Source: Streptomyces sp. NRRL WC-3742
Lineage (GTDB): Bacteria > Actinomycetota > Actinomycetes > Streptomycetales > Streptomycetaceae
Direction: 5' to 3'
Length of the DNA stretch: 64,000 bases
NCBI RefSeq assembly: GCF_000720635.1
Contig: NZ_JOCF01000074.1
Span: 14,910-78,909, forward strand
Shown here piece by piece: positions 45,245 to 54,688 of the stretch (position 1 is its first letter; each line of letters begins with the position of its first letter). The position numbers and the translations under genes are program-made. Below the pieces are notes generated by a model that worked only from the letters and a program-made list of their open reading frames with translations, was not told the origin of the DNA and made no database searches.

Positions 45245-46324
45245 TCAGCGCTCCTTTCCGGCCGTGACGGCCTGCTGCTCGTCCGGTCCGCCGCCGTCGC
45301 CGCCGCCGCCGTCTTCGTCGGGGGCCTGCCGGCCGCGGCGGGCGCCCTTGCCGTCGGCCCCGGCGCCGTTCTCCTCCTCGGCCGTCTCGGCGAGGTGGCC
45401 GGTGAGGGTGAGGAAGACGTCGTCCAGGGTGGGCCGGCGAAGCCCGATGTCGTCGATCTCGACGCCGCGCGCGTCCAGTTCGCGGATGGCGGCGGCGAGC
45501 ACCCGGGCGCCGCCGCTGACCGGGACGGTGATGCGGCGGGTGTTCCTCTCGACGGCGGGCTCGCCCAGCGCGTACCCGCCGAGGGCGGCGACCGCGTCGG
45601 CGATCATGCCGGGCTCGTGCACCACGACCTCGATCCGCTCGCCGCCGATCTGCGCCTTGAGGTGGTCGGCGGTGCCCCGGGCGATCACCTTGCCGTGGTC
45701 GACCACGGCGATGTCGTGGGCGAGCCGGTCGGCCTCCTCCAGGTACTGGGTGGTGAGCAGCAGCGTGGTGCCCTGCTCGACGAGGGTCTCGATGACCTCC
45801 CACAGCGCCAGCCGGTTGCGCGGGTCGAGGCCCGTGGTCGGCTCGTCGAGGAACATCACGGGCGGGCGGACGACCAGTGCGGCGGCGAGGTCGAGGCGCC
45901 GGCGCATGCCGCCGGAGTACGTCTTGGCGGTGCGGTCCTTGGCCTCGGTGAGGTTGAACCACTCCAGCAGTTCCAGTGCGCGGGCCTTCGCCGCCCGGGT
46001 GCTCATCTGGTAGAGCTCGCCGACCATGGTGAGGTTCTCGAAGCCCGTCAGGTACTCGTCGACGGCCGCGTACTGGCCGGAGAGGCCGATCAGGCTGCGG
46101 ACCTGGTTGGGGTGCTTGAGGACGTCGACCCCGGCGACCACCGCGCGGCCGGAGTCTGGGCGCAGCAGGGTGGTGAGGACGCGCACGGTGGTGGTCTTCC
46201 CGGCTCCGTTCGGGCCGAGCAGCCCGAGCACCGTGCCCTCGGGGACGTCCAGGCTGACGCCGTCCAGGGCTCGTACGTCGCCGAAGGTCTTCACCAGATT
46301 CTCGGCTTGGATGGCTGGCGCCAT
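45245..46324 (-). CDS. ABC transporter ATPase, DrrA-like
   Basis: A 359-aa ATPase. Walker A GPNGAGKTTT, signature YSGGMRRRLD and Walker B VMFLDEPTTGLDP are present, plus the DrrA-type C-terminal extension (LRRPTLDDVFLTLTGH), then a Gly-rich tail. ATG 46324 is chosen for GAGG upstream; two in-frame ATGs further up lack one. It couples ATP hydrolysis to the DrrB-like permease. A 42-bp inverted repeat lies about 100 bp upstream of the start. Confidence 0.92.
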   Translation of the reverse strand: MAPAIQAENLVKTFGDVRALDGVSLDVPEGTVLGLLGPNGAGKTTTVRVLTTLLRPDSGRAVVAGVDVLKHPNQVRSLIGLSGQYAAVDEYLTGFENLTMVGELYQMSTRAAKARALELLEWFNLTEAKDRTAKTYSGGMRRRLDLAAALVVRPPVMFLDEPTTGLDPRNRLALWEVIETLVEQGTTLLLTTQYLEEADRLAHDIAVVDHGKVIARGTADHLKAQIGGERIEVVVHEPGMIADAVAALGGYALGEPAVERNTRRITVPVSGGARVLAAAIRELDARGVEIDDIGLRRPTLDDVFLTLTGHLAETAEEENGAGADGKGARRGRQAPDEDGGGGDGGGPDEQQAVTAGKER

Positions 46325-46421
46325 GACCTGCCTCATCTCATCGGACATATGGAGCGATCTGTCCCACTCTGCCCCGTTTGCGGGCATGCGGGCGACTCGG
46401 TTCTCACCCGCCGGACACAGA

Positions 46422-46463
46422 ACGCGATGTATCGCGAGTGTGGCAACTCGCGATACATCGCGT
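46422..46463. promoter_or_regulatory. Inverted repeat with TATCGCGA core, 18-bp arms
   Basis: ACGCGATGTATCGCGAGT (46422-46439) and its exact complement (46446-46463), spacer GTGGCA. It lies between the ilvA stop and the ABC ATPase start. The TGTATCGCGA half-sites resemble regulator operators seen in streptomycetes; as a hairpin it could also terminate ilvA. Confidence 0.6.
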
Positions 46464-46489
46464 CAAGGGAGATACGAGCGGAACGGCTT

Positions 46490-47701
46490 TCAGCTCGAGA
46501 CCACGTACCCCGCCTCCCGCAGTTCGCCGGTCACAGCCGCGCAGTGCTCGGGCCCCTTGGTCTCCAGGTGCAGGTCCACCTCGACCTCGGTCAGCCCCAG
46601 CCGCGGGTCGATCCGCACGTGCGCCACGTCCAGCACGTTGGCGTCCACCCGCGTCAGCACCCCCAGCAGGTCCGCCAGCGCGCCGGGCTTGTCCGCCAGG
46701 CGCACCCGCAGCGACAGGTACCGCCCGGCCGCCGCCAGCCCGTGCCGCAGCACCCGCTGCATCAGCTGCGGGTCGATGTTGCCGCCGGAGAGCACCGCCA
46801 CCACCGGTCCCTCGAAGGACTCCGGCTGCTCCAGCAGCGCCGCGATCGGCGCCGCGCCCGCCGGCTCGACCACCAGCTTGAGCCGCTCCAGGCCGAGCAG
46901 CAGGGCCCGGGAGAGCGCGTCCTCGGAGACGGTGCGGATGCCGTCCGCGAGGGTGTTGACCACCTCGAACGGGATGTCCCCGGGGCGCCCGACCATGATC
47001 CCGTCCGCCATCGTGGCGAAGGACTCCAGCGACACCGGCCGCCCGGCCGCCAGCGAGGGCGGGTACGCGGCCGCGCCCGCCGCCTGCACGCCGATCACCC
47101 GTACGTCCGGCCGCAGCGGCTTGACGGCCGCCGCGATCCCGGCGAGCAGCCCGCCGCCGCCCACGCCGACCAGGACGGTTCGCACCTCGGGGCACTGCTC
47201 CAGGATCTCCAGGCCCACGGTCGCCTGGCCGGTCACCACGTCCCAGTGGTCGAAGGGGTGGATGAACACCGCGCCCGTCGCGTCCGCGTAGCGCCGCGCG
47301 GCCTGCAGCGCCTCGTCGACGTTGGCGCCGTGCAGCCGCACCTCCGCGCCGTACTCCCGGGTGGCCGCGACCTTGGGCAGCGGGGCCGCGACGGGCATGA
47401 ACACCGTCGAGCGCACCCCCAGCAGCGAGGCCGCCAGCGCCACGCCCTGCGCGTGGTTGCCCGCGCTCGCGGCCACCACCCCGCCGGCCCGCTGCACGGG
47501 GCTGAGGCCCGCGATCCGCACGTAGGCGCCGCGCAGCTTGAAGGAGCCGGTGCGCTGGAGGTTCTCGCACTTGAGGTGGACGGGCGCGCCGACCAGCCGG
47601 GACAGGTACCGGCTGCCCTCCATCGGGGTCTGCCGGGCGACCCCGGCGAGCATCTTCTGGGCTCCGCGGACGTCGTCGAGGGTGATCGGCCAGGTGTGCA
47701 T
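46490..47701 (-). CDS. ilvA: Threonine ammonia-lyase (threonine deaminase)
   Basis: A 403-aa PLP enzyme that deaminates threonine to 2-oxobutanoate, the first step of isoleucine synthesis. The PLP lysine is Lys55 in TGSFKLRGAY, SAGNHAQGVALAA follows, and the glycine-rich phosphate site is VGVGGGGLLAGIA. The C-terminal ACT-like domain (about 325-403) suggests allosteric control by isoleucine or valine. There is no Shine-Dalgarno; TACGCT six bases upstream of ATG 47701 suggests a leaderless transcript. A large hairpin sits upstream. Confidence 0.93.
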   Translation of the reverse strand: MHTWPITLDDVRGAQKMLAGVARQTPMEGSRYLSRLVGAPVHLKCENLQRTGSFKLRGAYVRIAGLSPVQRAGGVVAASAGNHAQGVALAASLLGVRSTVFMPVAAPLPKVAATREYGAEVRLHGANVDEALQAARRYADATGAVFIHPFDHWDVVTGQATVGLEILEQCPEVRTVLVGVGGGGLLAGIAAAVKPLRPDVRVIGVQAAGAAAYPPSLAAGRPVSLESFATMADGIMVGRPGDIPFEVVNTLADGIRTVSEDALSRALLLGLERLKLVVEPAGAAPIAALLEQPESFEGPVVAVLSGGNIDPQLMQRVLRHGLAAAGRYLSLRVRLADKPGALADLLGVLTRVDANVLDVAHVRIDPRLGLTEVEVDLHLETKGPEHCAAVTGELREAGYVVSS

Positions 47702-47736
47702 GGCGCAAGCGTAGGACGCACCCACGGAGCCGCCCT

Positions 47737-47797
47737 GGAGCCTGTCCGGCGGATATTGCCGGATCAAGGGCCCGGCACGATCCGCCGGACAGGCTCC
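47737..47797. repeat. Hairpin with 18-bp arms, dispersed-repeat-like
   Basis: GGAGCCTGTCCGGCGGAT (47737-47754) and its exact complement (47780-47797) flank a smaller inner inverted repeat TGCCGG/CCGGCA. It lies in the divergent ilvA-MarR region. Its CTGTCCGGCGGAT core resembles the sequence at 54645-54688, so both may belong to a dispersed intergenic repeat family. Confidence 0.65.
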
Positions 47798-47894
47798 GCA
47801 AACGCGACCGGTGCTGCCGGGTTCCCGGGCCCGCCCGGCCCGCGTACGCTGCTGGTCCTGAGCCTCCCTCACCGCACGACGATCGTGAGCCGCG

Positions 47895-48386
47895 ATGACG
47901 ACGACCTCGCCCCAGGCCACCGACCGCACCGAACCCGTGCACACCCAACTCCAGTACCAGCTGGCGCTGTTCGCACGCCGGATGGAACAGGTCCGCACCT
48001 CGGGCGGCGGCGTCGCCGCGCTGGACCGGGCCGCCTACCTGCTGCTCGACCGCCTCGACCGGCACGGCCCGGCGAACATCAAGGCCCTGGCCGACGCCCT
48101 CGGCGTGGACTCCTCCACGGTGACCCGTCAGATGGCCCCGCTGGTCGCCTCCGGGCTGGTCGGCCGGGTGCAGGACCCGGCCGACCGCCGCGCCGTACGG
48201 CTGGCGCTGACCCCCCACGGCTGCGGCCAACTGGCCGAAGTCCGCGACGGCCGGGCCGAGTTGGCCCGCCGCCTGGTGGCGGACTGGCCGCCCGAGGAGC
48301 AGCACGCGTTCTGCTCCCTGCTGGCCCGCTTCAACCTCGCGATGGAGTCGTACAGTGCGGACCAGCAGGGCGGTCAGAACCCTTAG
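47895..48386 (+). CDS. MarR-family regulator
   Basis: A 163-aa winged-helix regulator. The recognition region reads IKALADALGVDSSTVTRQM, followed by the wing DPADRRAVRLALTPHG, both standard for MarR. ATG 47895. It is divergent from ilvA, and a large hairpin lies between. Its target and ligand are unknown. It ends 15 bases before the convergent metB. Confidence 0.92.
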   Translation: MTTTSPQATDRTEPVHTQLQYQLALFARRMEQVRTSGGGVAALDRAAYLLLDRLDRHGPANIKALADALGVDSSTVTRQMAPLVASGLVGRVQDPADRRAVRLALTPHGCGQLAEVRDGRAELARRLVADWPPEEQHAFCSLLARFNLAMESYSADQQGGQNP

Positions 48387-48401
48387 GCCGTGTCTTTCGG
48401 C

Positions 48402-49556
48402 TCAGCCGAGGGCCTGGGTGAGGTCGGCGAGCAGGTCGTCGATCGACTCGATGCCGACCGAGACGCGCACCAGGTCCGCCGGGACCTCCAGGGCGGAACC
48501 GGCCACCGAGGCGTGGGTCATCCGGCCCGGGTGCTCGATCAGCGACTCGACGCCGCCCAGGGACTCGCCCAGGGTGAACAGCTGCGCGCGGTTGCAGACC
48601 TCGACGGCCGCCTCCTCGCCGCCGGCGACGCGGAAGGACACCATGCCGCCGAACGCCTTCATCTGCTTGGCGGCGATGTCGTGCCCGGGGTGCGTGGGCA
48701 GGCCCGGGTAGAGCACCTGGCTCACCTTGGGGTGAGCCGCCAGCAGCTCGGCGACCTTCTCGGCGTTGGAGCTGTGCCGGTCCATGCGCACGCCCAGCGT
48801 CTTGATGCCGCGCAGCACGAGCCAGGCGTCGAACGGCCCGGAGACGGCGCCCATCGCGTTCTGGTGGTACGCGACCTCCTCGCCCAGGCCCGCCTCGGCC
48901 AGCACCAGCGCACCGCCGACCACGTCCGAGTGGCCGCCCATGTACTTGGTGGTGGAGTGCACGACGGCGTCCGCGCCGAGCGCGATCGGCTGCTGCAGGT
49001 ACGGGCTGGCGAAGGTGTTGTCGACGACCAGCAGCGCGCCGGCGCCGTGCGCGACCTCGGCGAGGGCGGTCAGGTCGGTGATGCCCAGCAGCGGGTTGGA
49101 CGGGGTCTCGACCCACACCGCGCGGCTGTTGGGGCGCAGCGCGGCGCGGACGTCGTCCAGGTCCTGGGTGTTGGCGACGGAGAACTCGACGCCCCAGCGG
49201 GTCAGCACCTTGGCGAAGAGCCGGAAGGTGCCGCCGTAGGCGTCGTTGGGGATCACGATGTGGTCGCCCGGCTTGAGGATGGTCCGCAGCAGGGTGTCCT
49301 CGGCGGCCAGGCCGGAGGCGAAAGCGAGGCCGCGGGCGCCGCCCTCCAGCGCCGCGAGGCACTCCTCGAGCGCGGTGCGGGTGGGGTTGGCGCTGCGGCT
49401 GTACTCGTAGCCGCCGCGCAGTCCGCCCACCCCGTCCTGCTTGTAGGTGGACACCTGGTAGATCGGCGTCACGACGGCCCCGGTCTGGGGGTCTGCTTCC
49501 TGACCCGCGTGGATGGCGAGGGTCTCGAAGCCCTGAGGAAGCTGGTGCTCGGTCAT
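48402..49556 (-). CDS. metB: Cystathionine gamma-synthase / lyase family
   Basis: A 384-aa Cys/Met-metabolism PLP enzyme. The PLP lysine is in [39 protein letters not shown] and [10 protein letters not shown] are family signatures. It converts activated homoserine and cysteine to cystathionine, or acts as a lyase; the two cannot be told apart by sequence alone. ATG 49556 lacks a Shine-Dalgarno, and TAGGCT (complement 49564-49569) seven bases upstream suggests a leaderless transcript. With cbs it covers both directions of transsulfuration. Confidence 0.92.
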   Translation of the reverse strand: MTEHQLPQGFETLAIHAGQEADPQTGAVVTPIYQVSTYKQDGVGGLRGGYEYSRSANPTRTALEECLAALEGGARGLAFASGLAAEDTLLRTILKPGDHIVIPNDAYGGTFRLFAKVLTRWGVEFSVANTQDLDDVRAALRPNSRAVWVETPSNPLLGITDLTALAEVAHGAGALLVVDNTFASPYLQQPIALGADAVVHSTTKYMGGHSDVVGGALVLAEAGLGEEVAYHQNAMGAVSGPFDAWLVLRGIKTLGVRMDRHSSNAEKVAELLAAHPKVSQVLYPGLPTHPGHDIAAKQMKAFGGMVSFRVAGGEEAAVEVCNRAQLFTLGESLGGVESLIEHPGRMTHASVAGSALEVPADLVRVSVGIESIDDLLADLTQALG

Positions 49557-49715
49557 GGACACGAGCCTAGTCGGCGAATGCCGTCCCGCCCGCACGAACC
49601 GGGAACAGTTGTGAACCCGCAGGTGGGACCTGACGCCGTCGGCCGCTCCCGGAATCCCGGGGCGGCCGTACGCGTTCCACCTTCAGCCACCTTCCCCGAC
49701 CCGCTGGAGCAGGCC

Positions 49716-50381
49716 GTGCTGTTCAACCGCCACAAGACCTCGCTCGTCCCCGCCGACCAGGCGCTGCCCGGCCGGGAGGCGCCCGCCTTCGCCCTCACCG
49801 AGCCGCACACCGTCCTCGGCCACCCGCTGACCGGCCCCTACCCGCAGGGCCTGGAGGTGGCCGACTTCGGGCTGGGCTGCTTCTGGGGCGCCGAGCGCAC
49901 GTTCTGGCGCCTGCCCGGCGTCTGGACGACGCTGGTCGGCTACCAGGGCGGCCACACCCCGAACCCGACGTACGAGGAGGTGTGCAGCGGGCAGACCGGG
50001 CACACCGAGGCGGTCCGGGTGGTCTTCGACCCGGCCGTGGTCCCGTACGAGCGGCTGCTGAAGACGTTCTGGGAGGCCCACGACCCGACGCAGGGCAACC
50101 GCCAGGGCAACGACGTCGGCACCCAGTACCGCTCGGCCGTCTACACCCACTCCCCCGCCCAGGCGTCCGCCGCCGAGGCCACCCGGGACGCCTTCCAGCC
50201 CGCCCTGACCGCGCTCGGGCACGGATCGATCACCACCGAGATCGCCCCGGCCGGCCCGTTCTACCCGGCGGAGCCGTACCACCAGCAGTACCTCTCGGAC
50301 GCCAAGAACCCGGGCGGCTACTGCGGTCTGGGCGGCACGGGCGCCTCCTGCCCGATCGGCGTGGCCCGCACCGAGGGCTGA
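49716..50381 (+). CDS. msrA: Peptide methionine sulfoxide reductase A
   Basis: A 221-aa MsrA that repairs the S form of methionine sulfoxide in proteins. The catalytic cysteine is Cys55 in GLGCFWGAE, and resolving cysteines lie in [12 protein letters not shown] near the C-terminus. Also present: [18 protein letters not shown] and [11 protein letters not shown] 49716 follows GGAG by six bases. Its length, with an N-terminal extension (1-45) before the catalytic domain, matches actinobacterial forms. Confidence 0.95.
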   Translation: MLFNRHKTSLVPADQALPGREAPAFALTEPHTVLGHPLTGPYPQGLEVADFGLGCFWGAERTFWRLPGVWTTLVGYQGGHTPNPTYEEVCSGQTGHTEAVRVVFDPAVVPYERLLKTFWEAHDPTQGNRQGNDVGTQYRSAVYTHSPAQASAAEATRDAFQPALTALGHGSITTEIAPAGPFYPAEPYHQQYLSDAKNPGGYCGLGGTGASCPIGVARTEG

Positions 50382-50545
50382 GCCTCCCCCGGCCTTCCCG
50401 CTCCCGCCACTCAAAGTGACGGCCCCCGGTCGCGGGCGCAGACTGGAAGGGCCTGCAGGTCGGCCCGGCTGCCCCGCCCGGCGGCCGGGCCGTCCTCGCA
50501 GGAGACCACGGGGGATCACGGGGGATCGCGGGAGAGGAGTGCGCC

Positions 50546-50908
50546 ATGTCCGGTCTCTACCAGCGGAACTTCGACGACCCGGAGGAGGTCCGTCCCTTCG
50601 AGGACGGCAAGGGGGAACTGCGCCTGGTCAACCTGGACGCGGGCCCGGTGGGCCGGGCCGTGTTCGAGCCGGGCTGGCAGTGGTCCAAGCACATCAAGCC
50701 GATCGCCAAGACCGACAGCTGCCAGGCCGCCCACGCCGGGTACGTGGTCTCCGGCCGGATGAAGGTCGTCATGGACGACGGCCAGCAGGCCGACTACGGC
50801 CCCGGCGACTTCATGGTCTGCCCGCCCGGGCACGACGCCTGGGTCCTGGGCGACGACGCCTGCGTGATCGTCGACTGGCAGGGCTTCGCCGACTACGCCA
50901 AGCGGTGA
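50546..50908 (+). CDS. Cupin-domain protein
   Basis: A 120-aa single cupin barrel. The conserved strands are WQWSKHIKPI...CQAAHAGYVVSGRM and YGPGDFMVCPPGHDAWVLGD. Metal-binding histidines would be supplied by KHIK/AAHAGY and PPGHDAW. ATG 50546 follows GAGAGGAG. Small cupins of this type often bind a ligand or act as isomerases or dioxygenases; the function is unknown. Confidence 0.85.
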   Translation: MSGLYQRNFDDPEEVRPFEDGKGELRLVNLDAGPVGRAVFEPGWQWSKHIKPIAKTDSCQAAHAGYVVSGRMKVVMDDGQQADYGPGDFMVCPPGHDAWVLGDDACVIVDWQGFADYAKR

Positions 50909-50972
50909 GCGAAGGAGTCGAGGGGCCGAGGAGCTCAGGGGCCGAGGCCGAGGAGCTACGGCCTGAGCGGGC

Positions 50973-52241
50973 TCAGACCGCGCTGCCGGCCTTCCAGTCG
51001 GCCCAGCCGAGGTTCCAGCCGTTCAGGCCGTTGTCGGGGGCGACGGTCTTGTCCCCGGAGTTCACGACCTCGACCACGTCCCCGATCATCGAGGACTTGT
51101 AGAACTTGTAGCCGTCCGTGCCGCTGTCCTGCGCGCCCTTGGCGTCCTGCAGTCCGACGCAGCCGTGGCTGGTGTTCTGGCTGCCGAAGATCGACGGCGA
51201 GCCCCAGTAGTTGCCGTGGATGAAGGTGCCCGAGGTGGTCAGGCGCTGGGCGTGCGGCACGTCGGCGATGTCGTACTCGCTGCCGAGGTTGACGGTCTGC
51301 GAGTTCATCCGGGTCTGGGTGTACTGCTCGGAGATGACCATCTTGCCGCCCCAGGTGGTGTGCTCGGGGGACCCGCCGGAGATCTTGTAGACGGCGCTGA
51401 CCGCCCCGTCCGTGGTGACGGTGAGCTTCTTGGTGGCGAGGTCGGCGACGCTGGTCTGGGCGCGGCCGATGGTGAAGGTCACGTCCTTGGACTGGGTGCC
51501 GAAGACGCCCTTGGCCCCCTGGACGTCCTTGAGCCGCAGCTTGAGGGTGACCTTGGTGCCCTTGGCCCAGTACTCCTGCGGGCGGAAGTCGAGCCGGGTG
51601 CTGGAGAACCAGTGCCCGACGATCTCGACGCCCGGCTCGGCGGTCACGGTGATCGCCTCCTGCACGGCCTTCTTGTCGGTGACCGGCTTGCTGAAGTTGA
51701 TCGAGACCGGCATGCCGACGCCCACGACCGAGCCGTCCTCGGGCGTGAAGTAGCCGACGAAGGTGTTGGCGGGAGTGGCCGTGGTGAAGACGGCGTTGGC
51801 GTCCGCCTCCAGCTTGTCCTTGTCCTGGGCCGTCGCCGTGACGGTGTACTTGGTGCCGCTGGCCGGGGCGGTGGCGGAGGTCCAGGAGGTGTTGTCGGCG
51901 GAGAGCTGGCCCGCCAGTTCCTTGCCGGTGGTGTCGACGACCTTGACGGTGCCCAGGGTGCCGTTGGTCACGACGACCTTGACGGGCTCGCTGAAGCTCG
52001 CGGCCGAGGCGCCGTCCGCGGGGGTGACGGTGATCACGGCGGTCGAGGTCCTGGGGGTGGTGCTCGCGCCGCCGCCGCCCGTCCCGGGGGTGCCGTTGCC
52101 GCCGCCCGAGCCGTTGCCGGAGTCGCCGTTGTCGTTGCAGGCCGCGAGGAGCAGGACCGGGGCACCGATCAGCCCGGCGAGCACGCCGCGCCGGCTCCAG
52201 TTGCCTCCGGCCGTCCGCCGCTGGCCGTCCCGTGCCGTCAC
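50973..52241 (-). CDS. L,D-transpeptidase lipoprotein, Ig-like and YkuD domains
   Basis: A 422-aa exported protein. The twin-arginine motif WSRRGVLAGL precedes lipobox LAAC at Cys35, indicating Tat export and lipid anchoring. A Ser/Gly linker, two Ig-like domains (about 65-250) and a YkuD catalytic domain (about 275-400) follow. HGNYWGSPS and NTSHGCVGL hold the catalytic His and Cys361. It makes 3-3 peptidoglycan crosslinks, like mycobacterial LdtMt enzymes. GTG 52241 follows GGGAG. Target of carbapenems in the family. Confidence 0.94.
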   Translation of the reverse strand: MTARDGQRRTAGGNWSRRGVLAGLIGAPVLLLAACNDNGDSGNGSGGGNGTPGTGGGGASTTPRTSTAVITVTPADGASAASFSEPVKVVVTNGTLGTVKVVDTTGKELAGQLSADNTSWTSATAPASGTKYTVTATAQDKDKLEADANAVFTTATPANTFVGYFTPEDGSVVGVGMPVSINFSKPVTDKKAVQEAITVTAEPGVEIVGHWFSSTRLDFRPQEYWAKGTKVTLKLRLKDVQGAKGVFGTQSKDVTFTIGRAQTSVADLATKKLTVTTDGAVSAVYKISGGSPEHTTWGGKMVISEQYTQTRMNSQTVNLGSEYDIADVPHAQRLTTSGTFIHGNYWGSPSIFGSQNTSHGCVGLQDAKGAQDSGTDGYKFYKSSMIGDVVEVVNSGDKTVAPDNGLNGWNLGWADWKAGSAV

Positions 52242-52368
52242 GTCGCGCTCCCGTCGATCATCGGACCATTTACGGATACAGAAACGCGATTCGTCCGTTC
52301 ACGGTTCCATGACCGAAGCGTAAGCGATCGTATGAGATGACCCAACTTCCGCCCCAACAGGGACAAAA

Positions 52369-52397
52369 CGCCCGGCCTGCGACGAACAGACCGGGCG
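52369..52397 (-). terminator. Terminator of the 112-aa gene
   Basis: A 10-bp stem with one G-U pair (52369-52378 with 52388-52397) is followed on the minus strand by TTTT. It sits 26 bp after the stop of the leftward gene at 52423. Confidence 0.8.
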
Positions 52398-52422
52398 TTC
52401 ACGGGCGGTGACGACGGGGTCG

Positions 52423-52761
52423 CTACTCGGCGGCCTCGTCCACCTGGTACTCGTCCCACTGCTCGTCGTCCGGGTCGAACTCGGTCCGGGCCGACTCCCA
52501 GGTCGCCGAGGCGAGTTCGACGCCGGGGACGTCGCCGAGCAGGGCGACCGGGTCGATGAAGTGGGCGAGCGAGCCGGACGGGTCCACCTCGATGGCCTCG
52601 ACGGACTGCTCCCGCTCCTCGTCGTCGAGGTACTCGTCCCCGGCCACCTGCTGGAGGGCCGCCGCCTTGAGCGCGCCCTCGTCGGTGATCTCCGCGATGA
52701 GTTCGATCTTGACCCGGACGTAGCGCGGGGCGTCCTGGTCGGTCGTTTCAGTGCTGGTCAT
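52423..52761 (-). CDS. Conserved hypothetical acidic protein
   Basis: A 112-aa soluble, strongly acidic protein (MTSTETTDQDAPRYVRVKIE to EDQWDEYQVDEAAE) with a mixed alpha/beta pattern. No family was recognised. ATG 52761. A terminator with a U tract follows, so it is a single-gene unit. Codon bias supports it, and longer upstream readings are unlikely to be translated. Confidence 0.7.
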   Translation of the reverse strand: MTSTETTDQDAPRYVRVKIELIAEITDEGALKAAALQQVAGDEYLDDEEREQSVEAIEVDPSGSLAHFIDPVALLGDVPGVELASATWESARTEFDPDDEQWDEYQVDEAAE

Positions 52762-53190
52762 GCGTGCGAGCGTACGGGAAGGGCCGGCCCCTCGGAGAGG
52801 GACCGGCCCTGCCGTCTCTCCGCTCGGGCTCCCCCACCCGGGAGCCGCGGAGACGCGCCGTGCGGCGCGCTGGTGGCCACGGGAGCCACCGCACCCTGTC
52901 GATCCGGACGGGCCGGACAGGGGCGGGACGACGGCGTCTCCCGCAGCATTCGGACCGGCGGCCGGGTCAGGACCGCCCGCCGATTCCGGAGCCGGCGCGC
53001 GTCCGCCGGGGAGCCGCTCCCGGACGGTCGCCACCGTCTCGCTCGGCGAACTCGCCGCCGACCTGCACTACCTTGCCCGAGCCTTGTTAACCCGGTGATG
53101 CGGACACGTGACGCCGGTGTACCGCCTGGCGCCGATCCGCCCGGTGACGCCGGATCAGCGCGGGGATCACCGCGGGGATCGGCGCAGGGA
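52762..53190. other. Gene-free region between the 112-aa gene and cbs
   Basis: About 430 bp. Open frames here look like GC shadows. A 13-bp inverted pair GGGCCGGCCCCTC/GAGGGACCGGCCC (52783-52811, one mismatch) and an AT-rich GTTAAC (53086-53091) may be the leftward promoter and leader. No gene is supported. Confidence 0.4.
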
Positions 53191-54591
53191 TCAGTGCGCG
53201 GAGCGCCCGGTCAGGAAGCCCAGCAGGTCCTGGCGGGTGACGATGCCCTGCGGCTTGCCCTCGACGAGGACGACGGCCGCGTCGGCCTTCTCCAGCACCG
53301 TCATCAGGTTGGTGACGGTCTCGCCCGAGCCGACCACCGGCAGCGGCTTGGACATCACCTTGTCCAGGGTGTCGGTGAGCTCGATCTCCTTGGCGAAGAT
53401 GCCCTCCAGCAGCAGCTTCTCCACCACCGAGCCGATCACCTCGCCGGCCATGATGTCCGGGTGCCCGGCGCCCGGCGAGACCACCGGCATCTGCGAGACG
53501 CCGTACTCGCGCAGCACGCGCACGGCCTCGGCGACCGTCTCGCCCGGGTGCATGTGGACGAACTGCGGCACGCCGCCCTGCTCGATGCTCTCCTTGCGGG
53601 CCAGCACCTCGCCGATGTGGGCCTCGTCGGTGGAGGAGGGCAGGAAGCCGTAGTCGGCCATCCAGTCGTCGTTGAAGATCTTCGACAGGTAGCCGCGGCC
53701 GCCGTCCGGCAGCAGCACGACGACGACGTCGTCCGGCCCGAGCTTCTTGGCGACCTCCAGCGCGGCCACCACGGCCATGCCGCAGGAGCCGCCGACCAGC
53801 AGGCCCTCCTCCTTGGCCAGGCGGCGGGTCATCTGGAAGGAGTCCTTGTCGGAGACGGCGACGATCTCGTCCGCGACGCTGCGGTCGTAGGCGGTCGGCC
53901 AGAAGTCCTCACCGACGCCCTCGACCAGGTACGGACGGCCGGTGCCGCCCGAGTACACCGAGCCCTCCGGGTCGGCGCCGACGACCTTGACCTTGCCGCC
54001 GGACGCCTCCTTCAGGTAGTTGCCGGTGCCGGAGATGGTGCCGCCGGTACCCACGCCCGCGACGAAGTGGGTGATCTTCCCCTCGGTCTGCTCCCACAGC
54101 TCCGGGCCGGTGGAGTGGTAGTGCGAGGCCGGGTTGTCCGGGTTGGAGTACTGGTCCGGCTTCCAGGCGTTCGGGGTCTCCCGGACGAGCCGGTCGGAGA
54201 CGTTGTAGTACGAGTCCGGGTGCTCCGGGGCGACGGCGGTCGGGCAGACGACCACCTCGGCGCCGTACGCGCGCAGGGTGTTGATCTTGTCGGTGGAGAC
54301 CTTGTCCGGGCACACGAAGATGCACTTGTAGCCCTTCTGCTGGGCCACGATCGCCAGGCCGACGCCGGTGTTGCCGGAGGTCGGCTCCACGATCGTGCCG
54401 CCGGGCTTGAGGGCGCCCGAGGCTTCGGCGGCCTCGATCATGCGCACCGCGATGCGGTCCTTCACCGAGCCGCCGGGGTTGAAGTACTCGACCTTCGCCA
54501 GCACTGTCGCGCTGATGCCCTCGGTGACCTTGTTCAGCTTGACCAGCGGCGTGTTGCCGACCAGGTCGATGATCGAGTTGTGGTACCGCAC
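53191..54591 (-). CDS. cbs: Cystathionine beta-synthase
   Basis: A 466-aa protein that joins serine and homocysteine to cystathionine in transsulfuration. The catalytic PLP domain (1-330) has Lys44 in NPGGSVKDRIA, TSGNTGVGLAI and the phosphate-binding GVGTGGTISGTG. The C-terminal tandem CBS domains (about 335-466) are a regulatory pair; no haem domain precedes. GTG 54591 follows GGAGG at seven bases. With metB it gives forward and reverse transsulfuration. Confidence 0.95.
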   Translation of the reverse strand: MRYHNSIIDLVGNTPLVKLNKVTEGISATVLAKVEYFNPGGSVKDRIAVRMIEAAEASGALKPGGTIVEPTSGNTGVGLAIVAQQKGYKCIFVCPDKVSTDKINTLRAYGAEVVVCPTAVAPEHPDSYYNVSDRLVRETPNAWKPDQYSNPDNPASHYHSTGPELWEQTEGKITHFVAGVGTGGTISGTGNYLKEASGGKVKVVGADPEGSVYSGGTGRPYLVEGVGEDFWPTAYDRSVADEIVAVSDKDSFQMTRRLAKEEGLLVGGSCGMAVVAALEVAKKLGPDDVVVVLLPDGGRGYLSKIFNDDWMADYGFLPSSTDEAHIGEVLARKESIEQGGVPQFVHMHPGETVAEAVRVLREYGVSQMPVVSPGAGHPDIMAGEVIGSVVEKLLLEGIFAKEIELTDTLDKVMSKPLPVVGSGETVTNLMTVLEKADAAVVLVEGKPQGIVTRQDLLGFLTGRSAH

Positions 54592-54644
54592 GGAGGGTCC
54601 TCCCGTTGTGTGGGCATGCGAGTGCATTCGGTACGGCAAAGCCT

Positions 54645-54688
54645 AGGGCGTGTCCTGCGGATCTCGCCGGGCCCGCGAGACGCGCCCT
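54645..54688. repeat. Short inverted repeat, dispersed-repeat-like
   Basis: AGGGCGTGTCCT (54645-54656) and GAGACGCGCCCT (54677-54688) pair at 9 of 12 positions. The interior CCTGCGGATCTCGCCGGG resembles the hairpin core at 47737-47797. It lies in the divergent cbs-SGNH region and is probably a member of a streptomycete dispersed extragenic repeat. Confidence 0.45.

Noticed and set aside
45194..48421. Plus-strand open frame of 1075 codons
   Set aside because: It is antisense to the ABC ATPase and ilvA, which have intact catalytic motifs.
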